Below are positions 15,798 to 24,317 of a stretch of DNA of 25,260 nucleotides, in pieces; the first letter of the stretch is position 1; each line of letters starts with the position of its first letter. The stretch comes from Sphingobium sp. CCH11-B1. GTDB lineage: Bacteria > Pseudomonadota > Alphaproteobacteria > Sphingomonadales > Sphingomonadaceae. A program made the translations under genes and the position numbers. Where the stretch lies: contig NZ_LSJY01000012.1 of the NCBI RefSeq assembly GCF_001556865.1, forward strand, positions 1 through 25,260, read 5' to 3'. The notes beneath the pieces are model-generated. The model saw only the letters and a list, made by a program, of their open reading frames with translations. It was not told the origin of the DNA and did no database searches.

Positions 15798-16445
15798 CTA
15801 TTCCCGGCCCGCCCGGATCGCCGCCCCGCCGGCAAAGGGCGTGATCGCCACCAGCAGCAATGACGCCGCGCCCAGGAACTTGATCGCCGCGCCGCTGCCG
15901 TCGCCCAGCGTTCCAGCGCCGAAGATCAGCAGCGGCACCGCCAGCGGCAGCGCCAGCAGCCCGGCCAGCGCGCCGCTAGACCGCAGACCGGCCGTCAGCG
16001 TCGCGACCAGCAGCCCCAGCGCCGCCAGCGCGGGCGTGCCGACAGCCAACCCCGCCTCCAGTTTCAGGATCGTTTCGCCCTCCAGCTTCAGCAGCGCGGC
16101 GGCGGGCAGCGCCGCGATCATCAGCGGCGGGCCGAAGCCCAGCCAGTGCGCCGCCAGCTTGGCGCTCACCACCGCTTCCTCGCCAATGCCGCGCAGCGCG
16201 ATCTGGTCCAGCACGCCCGCTTCCATGTCCGGTCCGACCAGCCGGTCGACCGGCAGCAGGCTGGCGAGCAGCGCCGCGATCCAGAGCATCCCGCCCCCCG
16301 TCCGCGCCAGCAGCGCCGCGTCCGGCCCGACCGCGAAGGGATAGAGGCTGGCGACCAGCAACAGGAAGGCGACCGGCAGCCATAGCCCGCCCGATGTCCA
16401 GGCCTGGCGCAGGTCGCGGCGGACGAGCAGCAGGAACCGCTTCAC
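15798..16445 (-). CDS. ccmB: Heme exporter protein B, cytochrome c maturation
   Basis: This 215-residue inner-membrane protein is the permease of the CcmAB ATPase complex, which releases holo-CcmE for heme delivery to c-type cytochromes. About six membrane segments follow the typical start MKRFLLLVRRDLRQAW. The motif LLPVDRLVGPDMEAGVLDQI, after the second segment, resembles the family's conserved loop (L..D...G.LEQL). The start codon is GTG at 16445 and overlaps the ccmA stop as GTGA, so the two are coupled. Length is normal. ccmC, the usual next gene, is not found after it; a DMT permease follows instead. Confidence 0.92.
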   Translation of the reverse strand: MKRFLLLVRRDLRQAWTSGGLWLPVAFLLLVASLYPFAVGPDAALLARTGGGMLWIAALLASLLPVDRLVGPDMEAGVLDQIALRGIGEEAVVSAKLAAHWLGFGPPLMIAALPAAALLKLEGETILKLEAGLAVGTPALAALGLLVATLTAGLRSSGALAGLLALPLAVPLLIFGAGTLGDGSGAAIKFLGAASLLLVAITPFAGGAAIRAGRE

Positions 16446-17041
16446 GCCGCCTCCGCCCGATGGTCCGCCAGGGCGACATGGACGGGATCGCGCAAGGGAA
16501 GCGGCTGGTGCGACGCCGCGATCACGATCCCGCCGCCAGCCAGATGATCCGCCACGGCGCGGCCCAGCAGGTCGAGCGAGCTATCGTCCAGCCCGTTGCC
16601 CGGTTCGTCCAGCAACCACAGGCCCGCGCGGCTCGCCATCACCCGCGCCAGCATCGCGCGCTTGCGCTGCCCGGTCGACAGCATCCGCACCGGCAGGTCG
16701 GTGAGCGGCGTCAGCGCCATCGCCTCCAGCGCCGCTGTCACCGCGCCCGGCCTCGCGCCATCCAGACCGGCCCAGACCTGCAGCGCCTTTGCCAGCGGCA
16801 GGTCGCTATCCAGCGCCAGCCGCTCGTCCGTCATCGCCACGCCGCCCGATCGCTCCACCGTGCCGGCAAGGGCGGGCAGCAGCCCAGCGCACAGCCGCAG
16901 CAGGCTCGACTTCCCGATACCGTTGGGGCCGGTCAGCAGCGCAGCGCCGCCGGGCTTCAGGTCAAGCGACACGTTGCGGAAAAGCATTCGCCCGCCGCGC
17001 GCGCAGGCGACGCCGGTCAGCCGCAGCGCCGCGCCGGTCAT
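16442..17041 (-). CDS. ccmA: Heme exporter ATP-binding protein A, cytochrome c maturation
   Basis: This 199-residue ABC ATPase drives release of holo-CcmE. Walker A is GPNGIGKSS at 38-46 (K44), the signature is LSTGQRKR at 121-128, Walker B is LWLLDEP at 141-147 and the switch histidine is in AASHQP. LSTGQ with an R-K-R follow-up is the CcmA form rather than LSGGQ. The protein is short and single-domain as expected. ATG 17041 overlaps the upstream metallopeptidase stop by four bases, and its own stop overlaps the ccmB start. Confidence 0.94.
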   Translation of the reverse strand: MTGAALRLTGVACARGGRMLFRNVSLDLKPGGAALLTGPNGIGKSSLLRLCAGLLPALAGTVERSGGVAMTDERLALDSDLPLAKALQVWAGLDGARPGAVTAALEAMALTPLTDLPVRMLSTGQRKRAMLARVMASRAGLWLLDEPGNGLDDSSLDLLGRAVADHLAGGGIVIAASHQPLPLRDPVHVALADHRAEAA

Positions 17042-17445
17042 GGCGAAACCATGTCCTCCAGCACATGCATGTCCAGGTCGGACAGGCCGAAATGATGGCC
17101 GATCTCATGCACCACCACATGGGTGACGAGCGCGTCGAGCGGCACGCCCGTTTCGACCCATTCGTCCAGCAGCGGCCGGCGATAGAGATGCACGGTCGGC
17201 GGCGCATCCCCTGTCTGCGCCTCCTGTCCCACCGGCCGGCCGCTATAGAGGCCGGTCAGGCCGAACGGGTCGTCTATCTCCATGTCCTTCAATATGTCGG
17301 CGTCGGCAAATTCCTCGACGAACAGCACGACATTGGCCAGATGGTCGGAAAAGGGCGGCGGCAATCGTCCCAGCGCCTCCAGCGCCAGCGCCTCTATCTC
17401 TTCCCTGGTGGGGGCGAAGCGGAGCGGTTGACCGTTGGGCGACAT
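17038..17445 (-). CDS. Zincin-like metallopeptidase family protein
   Basis: This 135-residue protein has an HExxH zinc site, H113-E114-I-G-H117, extended to HEIGHHFGLSD so that D123 or a nearby residue may be the third ligand. It resembles the small Zincin_1 (DUF-type) family found widely in bacteria, with N-terminal FAPTREEIEALALEAL and the central DDPFGLTGLYSG. There is no signal peptide, so it should be cytoplasmic. The substrate is unknown. ATG 17445 is chosen; an in-frame TTG at 17463 would add six residues. No good ribosome binding site is seen for either. It is coupled to ccmA through an ATGA overlap, which hints at a link with cytochrome c maturation but does not prove it. Confidence 0.85.
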   Translation of the reverse strand: MSPNGQPLRFAPTREEIEALALEALGRLPPPFSDHLANVVLFVEEFADADILKDMEIDDPFGLTGLYSGRPVGQEAQTGDAPPTVHLYRRPLLDEWVETGVPLDALVTHVVVHEIGHHFGLSDLDMHVLEDMVSP

Positions 17446-17485
17446 CGCTGCGACATAGGCCAAACTACGGGATCAGGATAGGGAC

Positions 17486-17776
17486 ATGATTGCTAAATTG
17501 ACTGATGAGGAACGGGCGCTGGCGCTCGCTGACCTACCGCTATGGACCGCCGCCGGAGATCCCGACGGCATCGTGCGCCGCTTTGCCTTCGCCGATTTCG
17601 CCGCCGCCTTCGCCTTCATGACCCATGTCGCGATCATGGCGGAACGGGCCGACCATCATCCCGAATGGTCCAACGTCTATAACCGGGTTGAGATCATGCT
17701 CACGACCCACGACGCTGGCGGCCTGTCACAGCGGGACATCGACATGGCCAGGGCGATCGACGCGATCGCCCCCTGA
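17486..17776 (+). CDS. phhB: Pterin-4-alpha-carbinolamine dehydratase
   Basis: This 96-residue enzyme dehydrates 4a-hydroxytetrahydropterin, the by-product of aromatic amino acid hydroxylases, and so recycles the cofactor. The active-site pattern is H57-H58-P59 in [29 protein letters not shown], with H75 as the third histidine. The fold order helix, [18 protein letters not shown] fits the family. The start has AGGATAGGGA directly upstream of ATG 17486. A phenylalanine hydroxylase is not in the window, and in many bacteria this protein also supports molybdopterin-related roles. It is divergent from the metallopeptidase, with only 40 bases between the starts. Confidence 0.95.
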   Translation: MIAKLTDEERALALADLPLWTAAGDPDGIVRRFAFADFAAAFAFMTHVAIMAERADHHPEWSNVYNRVEIMLTTHDAGGLSQRDIDMARAIDAIAP

Positions 17777-17779
17777 CCG

Positions 17780-18280
17780 TCAGTAGGAAGCGGGTGTCTC
17801 GACCCGGTCCTCATAGCCCTTGAGCGCGGCGATGACCGAAGGATCGGCGGCATATCGCCGCCGCAGCATCGCCAGCCGCGCGTCCGTCCCGGTGCACAGT
17901 TCCGCGACGCTTTCGGCGATATAGGCGCGCCGTTCGGCGTCATGCGGCTCTTCGCCCCGGAAATGGTCGCATCCATCGCGATCCACCATGAAGGTGGTGA
18001 CTTCCCGGGGGAAGGGTTCGATCGCCGCCTCGTCGCCGCTGGCCGGCAGGTCCAGCGGGTTGCGCGGCGCGGGCTGCGCGCGGACGGTGACGGTGGGCGA
18101 GGGGGCGGGCTTCACGGGCGGGGGCGCATCGGGCTCGGCAATGGCGAGCGGCGCGGGCGGCAGGTCCAGTGGCGCAGGCGCGCCGACGTTGCCGGCCTGG
18201 GCGCTGTCGGCAGACGAATCGCGGCAGCCGGCCAAGGCCAGCATCACCACCAACGGAACCAGCACGAAACGCCCGCTCAC
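17780..18280 (-). CDS. Hypothetical lipoprotein with proline-rich linker
   Basis: I do not recognise this 166-residue protein. It has a signal peptide of about 18 residues with lipobox L16-A-G-C19, so it is probably lipid-anchored in the envelope. Residues about 34-80 are rich in proline and alanine and look like a flexible spacer. The C-terminal part (about 92-160) is charged and helical, with two cysteines (VDRDGCDHFRGEEPHD and ELCTGTD) that could form a disulfide. The GTG start at 18280 overlaps the patatin-like gene stop as GTGA, so the two are co-translated. Its stop is three bases from the convergent phhB stop. Only one basic residue precedes the hydrophobic segment, which is weak for a signal peptide but acceptable. 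Confidence 0.75.
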   Translation of the reverse strand: MSGRFVLVPLVVMLALAGCRDSSADSAQAGNVGAPAPLDLPPAPLAIAEPDAPPPVKPAPSPTVTVRAQPAPRNPLDLPASGDEAAIEPFPREVTTFMVDRDGCDHFRGEEPHDAERRAYIAESVAELCTGTDARLAMLRRRYAADPSVIAALKGYEDRVETPASY

Positions 18281-20610
18281 CCGATTTCCTCCCGCAAGCT
18301 GGCGATCAGGTCGCCCACATGGGACAACCGCGACTCTTCCTCGTCCAGGATCGCCAGAAACGCCGCCCGCCTATACGTGGCAACCGTTTCAGGGGGAAGA
18401 CGGCTGGCTATGGGTGTTGCACTATTCACGATATCCAGAAGCCGCTCGACGCCGTGCAATCGGCCCCAAAGATAATCATTTTCCCGATAGGCCCTGCTAA
18501 AAAATGCCCCGAAATTGTTGAATTCTATGCCTTTGAGCGTCTGTTCCGCGCCGCCGGCGCGGATCGCGCCGCAATCCTCCGGCGAAATCCGGTCCACCTT
18601 GACCGGATCATATTCGTCCAGACTGTCACCTTGATGCAACGGTAGCGTGGCGATGTCGGTGAAGGGAAAGCCGAGATAGGCGAGCAGCATCGTCCGCCGC
18701 CCCGCCTTGGGCAGCGCGGCGAACGCGTCGGACAGCATCTGGTCCGCCGCCTCGTCCCGCGCCTTGAGCCCACGGGCGGTCGCCACCGCCGCCAGCGCCC
18801 CGCCCGCGTCGCCCGGCACGTCCTTCGCCGCGTCCGCGACCTGCGCCCCGTGGAAATCCGCATCCTCGCATTCGGCATAGAGCGCCAGCGCGCCATAGAT
18901 GGCGTCGTGCATCCCCTGCACCGCCGGGTCGTCCGCTTCCGCTTCCAGTTCCAGCGTGTCCCCCAGCCGCCGCGCCAGATAGCGCAGGCGGCGAATGCGG
19001 AAGGCAAGGTCGTGGGCGCGGAAGAAGGCGACGGGCGCGGCCGCCGATCCGTTGGAGCCGGTCAGCTGGTCCGCCCCGTCCTTGCGCACCTGCGCCCAGA
19101 TCGCCTGGCGATAGGCCTCGCGCATCATCGCGCTGTCTTCGCCCGACAGGCGGAACAGCAGATCGCTGAGCGATTCGACGATGCCGGACAGTTTCAGATG
19201 TCCGTAGGCCGGATAGGCGAATCCCGCCGCGCCCGCCGCCCGCTGCTGCGCCTTGGCGCGCCAGGCCGACAGGCGCGCGGGCGTCGGGCGATCGAGGAAC
19301 AGCATTTTGCCGATGGCGCTTTCCACCTCCGCCTCTATGCCCGGACGCAGCGCGTCCAATATCCGGCGCGTGCGCCGGATGCGCGCCGAATGGCGGTCTA
19401 TCGCCTCCAGATTGTCGCGGATCGGCTGTTCGCGCGGAATGTCGCTCAGCGCGCCGAAGATCGTGCGGAAGAAGCCGGGCAGGGGCGCGGTCTCCCCGGC
19501 AGGCGCATCCTCCCGCTCGCCATCCTTGTTCAGGCGGATGGAGCGACGGCCGGGCTTGGGATCGATATAGACGAAGCGGCGGTCCACCTCCCGCCGCGAG
19601 GGGCGGTTGCGCAGCGCGCCGATGGCTTGCGCGAAGGGGGCGTTGGCCAGGACCGATCCGTCGATCAGCACGGCGTCCTCCGCCGTCCCGCGCGCGGCAT
19701 GGCGGGGCAGCGCGCGGCCCAGGAACGCCTCCCGCGTCGGCCAGCCGCGATGGCGGCGCTTGAGCACCCGGTCCAGCTCCCGCACGGTGAAAGGCGGGAA
19801 TGCGCCCGGAAAGCTCGCCGTCGCGCGCGCCGCGAAGGTCAGCTCCACCGGGTCGGCGAAGGCACGCGCCTCTCGCCCCCGCGCGCGAAAGCCGATGGAC
19901 AGGCGATGCTCGGTCTCGATCACCTGCGGCGGGCTGTTGAGGTTCAGGCTCTGGGCATGGCCCTCGAAATCGGTGACGGTGACGAACAGGTCGAGCGGAT
20001 GCCCCTCCGGCAGCAGGGGCGGCCCGCGTTCCGCCACTGCCATGGCGTCGAATGCCTCCAGGATCATGGTGGTGAACACCTCGCCGCCGAAAGGTGGCTC
20101 GAACCAGCGCGACCGGATGAAGCGGGACAGCTTCATCCGCACTTCTTCCCGCGTGTCCGGGGCGACGGTGCGCTCCACCGCGTCGCCCGGCCGCCGCGCC
20201 GCCATCCAGACGAGCGGCGTCGCCCAGAATTTGGTCAGCGCCCGCGCCGGCCGCGCATCGGGATCCAGCAGCCGGTCGACATCGGCATTGTCCAGCCACA
20301 GGTCGGTCAGCGGGTCCAGGGACTGGCCGGTCTCGATCGCCTGCGCCAGGAAGATGCCGTTGATGCCGCCCGCGCTCGCCCCGGCGATGATGTCGGGCAT
20401 GACGCGCAGCCGGATGCCGCTCGCTGCCTCGATTGCCTCCAGCACTTGCCGGTACACCGCCTCGCTGCCCTGGCTGGCGGGCGCATTATCGTGGAAGGCG
20501 CGGCTTGCCCGCGCCAGCCGCCACAGCTCCTTCGTGATGCCATGCATATAGACCGCCAGGCTGATCCCGCCATAGCAGACCAGCGCAAGGCGCAGTTCCC
20601 GCTCCTTCAT
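18277..20610 (-). CDS. Large patatin-like phospholipase-related protein
   Basis: This 777-residue protein has a patatin domain in its first 330 residues and a long C-terminal region of unknown function (DUF3376-type arrangement). The oxyanion-hole glycines are in VCYGGISLAVY at 11-21. The nucleophile is S79 in GASAG (77-81), and the partner aspartate is D317 in DGS (317-319), which follows ASFPGAFPP at 265-273. Both catalytic residues are intact, so lipid acyl hydrolase activity is plausible. There is no signal peptide or membrane helix. The protein matches what I recall as the patatin-related family of proteobacteria and actinobacteria, which is longer than classical patatins. ATG 20610 begins MKERELRLALVCYGG, typical of the family. 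It is coupled to the lipoprotein gene downstream. The lipid substrate is unknown. Confidence 0.9.
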   Translation of the reverse strand: MKERELRLALVCYGGISLAVYMHGITKELWRLARASRAFHDNAPASQGSEAVYRQVLEAIEAASGIRLRVMPDIIAGASAGGINGIFLAQAIETGQSLDPLTDLWLDNADVDRLLDPDARPARALTKFWATPLVWMAARRPGDAVERTVAPDTREEVRMKLSRFIRSRWFEPPFGGEVFTTMILEAFDAMAVAERGPPLLPEGHPLDLFVTVTDFEGHAQSLNLNSPPQVIETEHRLSIGFRARGREARAFADPVELTFAARATASFPGAFPPFTVRELDRVLKRRHRGWPTREAFLGRALPRHAARGTAEDAVLIDGSVLANAPFAQAIGALRNRPSRREVDRRFVYIDPKPGRRSIRLNKDGEREDAPAGETAPLPGFFRTIFGALSDIPREQPIRDNLEAIDRHSARIRRTRRILDALRPGIEAEVESAIGKMLFLDRPTPARLSAWRAKAQQRAAGAAGFAYPAYGHLKLSGIVESLSDLLFRLSGEDSAMMREAYRQAIWAQVRKDGADQLTGSNGSAAAPVAFFRAHDLAFRIRRLRYLARRLGDTLELEAEADDPAVQGMHDAIYGALALYAECEDADFHGAQVADAAKDVPGDAGGALAAVATARGLKARDEAADQMLSDAFAALPKAGRRTMLLAYLGFPFTDIATLPLHQGDSLDEYDPVKVDRISPEDCGAIRAGGAEQTLKGIEFNNFGAFFSRAYRENDYLWGRLHGVERLLDIVNSATPIASRLPPETVATYRRAAFLAILDEEESRLSHVGDLIASLREEIG

Positions 20611-20679
20611 GGCAGGAACGTCGCAGAGGGTGACGGAAATCGCAACCCAATGCCCGCCCGAAACGAACGGAGGACGGCG

Positions 20680-21378
20680 TTACCCAAGTTTGAATTCCGC
20701 CCAGATCGGCAGATGGTCGGAAGCCTTGCGCGCCGCCGCGCTTTCATGGACGCCGCAGTCCTTCAGCGTCATCCGCCCGCAATGCATGATCCGGTCGAGC
20801 CGCGCCACCGGCCGCCGCGCGTGGAAGCTGCGCCCGCACGGCGCGAAGCAGTAATGGCGGGCAAAGTCCGCCAGGCAGCCGCGTTCCGCGCTCCATTCAT
20901 TAAGGTCGCCCATCAGCACGGTCGGCATCGCCGTTCGCTGCGCGGCGGCATTGATCACCGCCGCCGCCTGCTTGCGCCGCCACAGCCCCGACAGGTCGAG
21001 ATGCATGCCGAACACCCGGACGCTCGCGCCGCCCATGGACACTTCCGCCATGGTCGCGCCGCGCGGTTCCAGATAGGGCAGGTGCAGCACGTCATGCGCG
21101 CCGATCTCGGCGGCCTTGCGCACCAGCAGCGCGTTGCCGTGCCAGCCCATCGAATCGACCTGGACGTTGAGCGGCACTGGCTTATAGTCGCTGAATTTGT
21201 CCATCAGCTGCGGCGGGATGGCCGCTGACCGAACGCCGAACCGCCGGTCCGCCTCCTGCAGGGCGACGATGTCGGCGTTCACCTCGTTCAGCACCTCGAG
21301 CACCCGTTCGGGAACCCGCCGCCTGTCCGTGCCGATGGCCTTGCGGATATTGTAGCTCGCGACGCGGATCGTTGTCAT
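20680..21378 (-). CDS. Endonuclease/exonuclease/phosphatase family protein
   Basis: This 232-residue metal-dependent hydrolase of the EEP fold has N9 in ASYNIRKAIG, the metal-binding glutamate in ALQEADRRFG, HLDLSG, GDLNEW with the catalytic aspartate and asparagine, and the terminal SDHLPIWAEF. All family residues are present. There is no signal peptide, so it should be cytoplasmic. The substrate may be nucleic acid, phospholipid or a phosphoinositide-like ester and cannot be chosen from sequence. ATG 21378 gives the usual MTTIRVASYN. It is divergent from radA. Confidence 0.88.
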   Translation of the reverse strand: MTTIRVASYNIRKAIGTDRRRVPERVLEVLNEVNADIVALQEADRRFGVRSAAIPPQLMDKFSDYKPVPLNVQVDSMGWHGNALLVRKAAEIGAHDVLHLPYLEPRGATMAEVSMGGASVRVFGMHLDLSGLWRRKQAAAVINAAAQRTAMPTVLMGDLNEWSAERGCLADFARHYCFAPCGRSFHARRPVARLDRIMHCGRMTLKDCGVHESAAARKASDHLPIWAEFKLG

Positions 21379-21431
21379 GCCGGATCAATGCGCCAGCGGC
21401 GCGGATGTTTCCAGAGCGGGATGGCATGTTC

Positions 21432-21460
21432 TTGCAATGTTCGCATTGTCCCGGCATAGC
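21432..21460 (+). promoter_or_regulatory. Possible promoter of radA close to the start codon
   Basis: TTGCAA at 21432-21437 and CATAGC at 21455-21460 are 17 bases apart. Transcription would start at about 21466-21468, on the radA ATG at 21467, giving a leaderless message. No ribosome binding site is seen before this ATG, which fits, but the -10 match is poor. Confidence 0.25.
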
Positions 21461-21466
21461 CGTGGC

Positions 21467-22834
<1,368 letters not shown>

Positions 22835-22845
22835 CCACGGCGGCA

Positions 22846-23217
22846 ATGAACGCCATCGACATCCTCGTCCTGCTTGCCATCGGCGGCTGCGCCGTGCTCG
22901 GCCTCATGCGCGGCTTCGTGCTGGAAACACTCTCGCTGATCGCCTGGGTGCTGGCGATCTTCGCCATCCGCCTGTTTCACGCCTCCGCGGCCGAACTGCT
23001 GAGCGCCTTCGTCGGCTCGGCCAGCGGCGCGGCGGTGCTGGCGCTGGTCCTGGTCTTCGGCGTCACCTTCGGCATCGGAATCTACGGCAGCGCGGCGCGG
23101 CGGCCGGACTGGCTGAGCGACGCGCGCACCTTTCCGCTGCTCAATGCCAGCGGGCAGGCGATCAGCGAATTCCTGGCCGAACAGCGCGCGAAAAAGCCGG
23201 CGGCGGAGGATCGTTAG
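22846..23217 (+). CDS. CvpA family membrane protein, shortened
   Basis: This 123-residue protein has the CvpA N-terminus (MNAIDILVLLAIGGCAVLGLMRG, AWVLAIFAIRLFH) and the usual alphaproteobacterial C-terminus (RRPDWLSDARTFPLLNASGQAI). The family is normally about 160-180 residues with four membrane segments. Between GVTFGIG (about 72-78) and IYGSAARRPDW (about 79-89) the expected stretch of some 45-50 residues, with the R..GG.....LG..DR..G...G..KG pattern and the fourth segment, is missing. The frame is kept, so this looks like a clean internal deletion at about 23074-23088. Known members help colicin V export and envelope stress tolerance; whether this one works is unknown. It follows radA by 11 bases with a poor ribosome binding site. 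Confidence 0.82.
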   Translation: MNAIDILVLLAIGGCAVLGLMRGFVLETLSLIAWVLAIFAIRLFHASAAELLSAFVGSASGAAVLALVLVFGVTFGIGIYGSAARRPDWLSDARTFPLLNASGQAISEFLAEQRAKKPAAEDR

Positions 23218-23357
23218 GCTTCAGTCCAGCGTGGCGCCGCTATGTTCCGTCGCCCTATGCTCTAGTTATCTTTTGTCTTCCGCATTTTCCCAGGCAGCGG
23301 ACGATGCCGTCCGCTTCGAAAAGGCTCTATGTCGGGATCGGTCATGCCGGGCAACGG

Positions 23358-23384
23358 GCCGCCAACGGACGCATTCCGTGCGGC
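23358..23384. terminator. Hairpin between convergent cvpA and NDUFA9-like genes
   Basis: GCCGC at 23358-23362 and ACGGA at 23365-23369 pair with TCCGT at 23375-23379 and GCGGC at 23380-23384, with a two-base bulge and five-base loop. A smaller six-base-pair hairpin, GCGGAC/GTCCGC, lies at 23297-23314. Neither has a T tract. Both sit in the 179-base gap between the two stops and could act as a two-way transcript end. I see no tRNA or other gene in this gap. The first G of GCCGC (23358) pairs with the last C (23384). Confidence 0.35.
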
Positions 23385-23396
23385 ACTAAGCCGGAT

Positions 23397-24311
23397 TTAG
23401 AGCCACCCCTTCTCCCGATAGGCCGCCGCCGTCGCCTTCAACCCCTCTTCGGTCGGCACTTGCGGCAGCCATAGCCTTTTGGGCGGCTGCTTGCGTTTCC
23501 CCACCACCCAGTCGGGATGGCAGAAATAATCGACCCGGTCGGGCGTCAGCTTGGCGCGCTTGCCCCGAACGAGCCGGTCGGCGCGCGCCGCGATTGACAG
23601 CAGCCATTGCGGCGTCGCCATGACGCGCACGTTGCGGCCGACCGCCCGTCCGATCGCCGCGCCGAAATCCTTGTGATCCCATCCGCCTGCCGTGCCGTCA
23701 TCGACCTCGTAAGTGCGCGTCAGGCTGTTTTCCTGCTCCTGCGCCAGGCTTAGCAGCAGCCGGGCAAGATCGGCGACATGGATGACCGACAACCGCCCGC
23801 CCGGCGGCAGCATCATGATGCCGCGCTTTGCCATGCGGAACAGTTCCAGCATCTCGCGGTCCCGGGGGCCGTAGATCGCCGGCGGCCGCACGATGGTCCA
23901 GTCAAGGCCGCTCGCCTTTACATGTTTTTCCGCCAGTTCCTTGGACCAGCCATAGTCGGACAGCCTGGGCTCGCGCGCCGCGAGCGAGGAGACATGCACG
24001 AGCCGCCGAATGCCCCGCCGCCGCATCGCGTCGATCACCGCCACGGTGCCGCGCGCGTTGCCGGCCTCGAACCCCTCCCGGTCAGGCGCGTTCACCACGC
24101 CCGCAATATGCACCACCGCATCCGCATCGCGCACCAGCGTATCGAGTGCGGCCGCGTCCTCAAGCGATCCGGGCACCCATTTCAGCTTGGCGCGCGGCGG
24201 CTGGGCGCTGCGGGTCAGGGCATTGACGCGCACTCCTTCGCCAAGCGCCTGGCTCAGTGTCTCCGCGCCGACGAACCCCGTCGCGCCTGTCATCGCAATG
24301 CGGAATACCAT
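23397..24311 (-). CDS. NDUFA9-like extended SDR protein (complex I accessory family)
   Basis: This 304-residue Rossmann-fold protein of the atypical/extended short-chain dehydrogenase group has nucleotide-binding TGATGFVG at 8-15, VVHIAGVV near 66-73, VSSLAA and the Y120-x3-K124 pair in YGWSK. In alphaproteobacteria such proteins are often annotated as complex I NDUFA9-family, related to the mitochondrial accessory subunit; a general NAD(P)-dependent epimerase is the alternative. There is no signal peptide. ATG 24311 is used; proB ends six bases upstream, so the two are likely co-transcribed. The substrate is unknown. Confidence 0.85.
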   Translation of the reverse strand: MVFRIAMTGATGFVGAETLSQALGEGVRVNALTRSAQPPRAKLKWVPGSLEDAAALDTLVRDADAVVHIAGVVNAPDREGFEAGNARGTVAVIDAMRRRGIRRLVHVSSLAAREPRLSDYGWSKELAEKHVKASGLDWTIVRPPAIYGPRDREMLELFRMAKRGIMMLPPGGRLSVIHVADLARLLLSLAQEQENSLTRTYEVDDGTAGGWDHKDFGAAIGRAVGRNVRVMATPQWLLSIAARADRLVRGKRAKLTPDRVDYFCHPDWVVGKRKQPPKRLWLPQVPTEEGLKATAAAYREKGWL

Positions 24312-24317
24312 GGCCAG

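Noticed and set aside
18850..21228. A 792-residue plus-strand open frame opposite the patatin-like and EEP genes
   Set aside because: It crosses two genes and a gap on the other strand and shows no family features, so it is a composition artefact.
23218..23396. A tRNA or small RNA gene in the gap after cvpA
   Set aside because: Two hairpins are present but no cloverleaf, T-loop signature or CCA-type end could be drawn.
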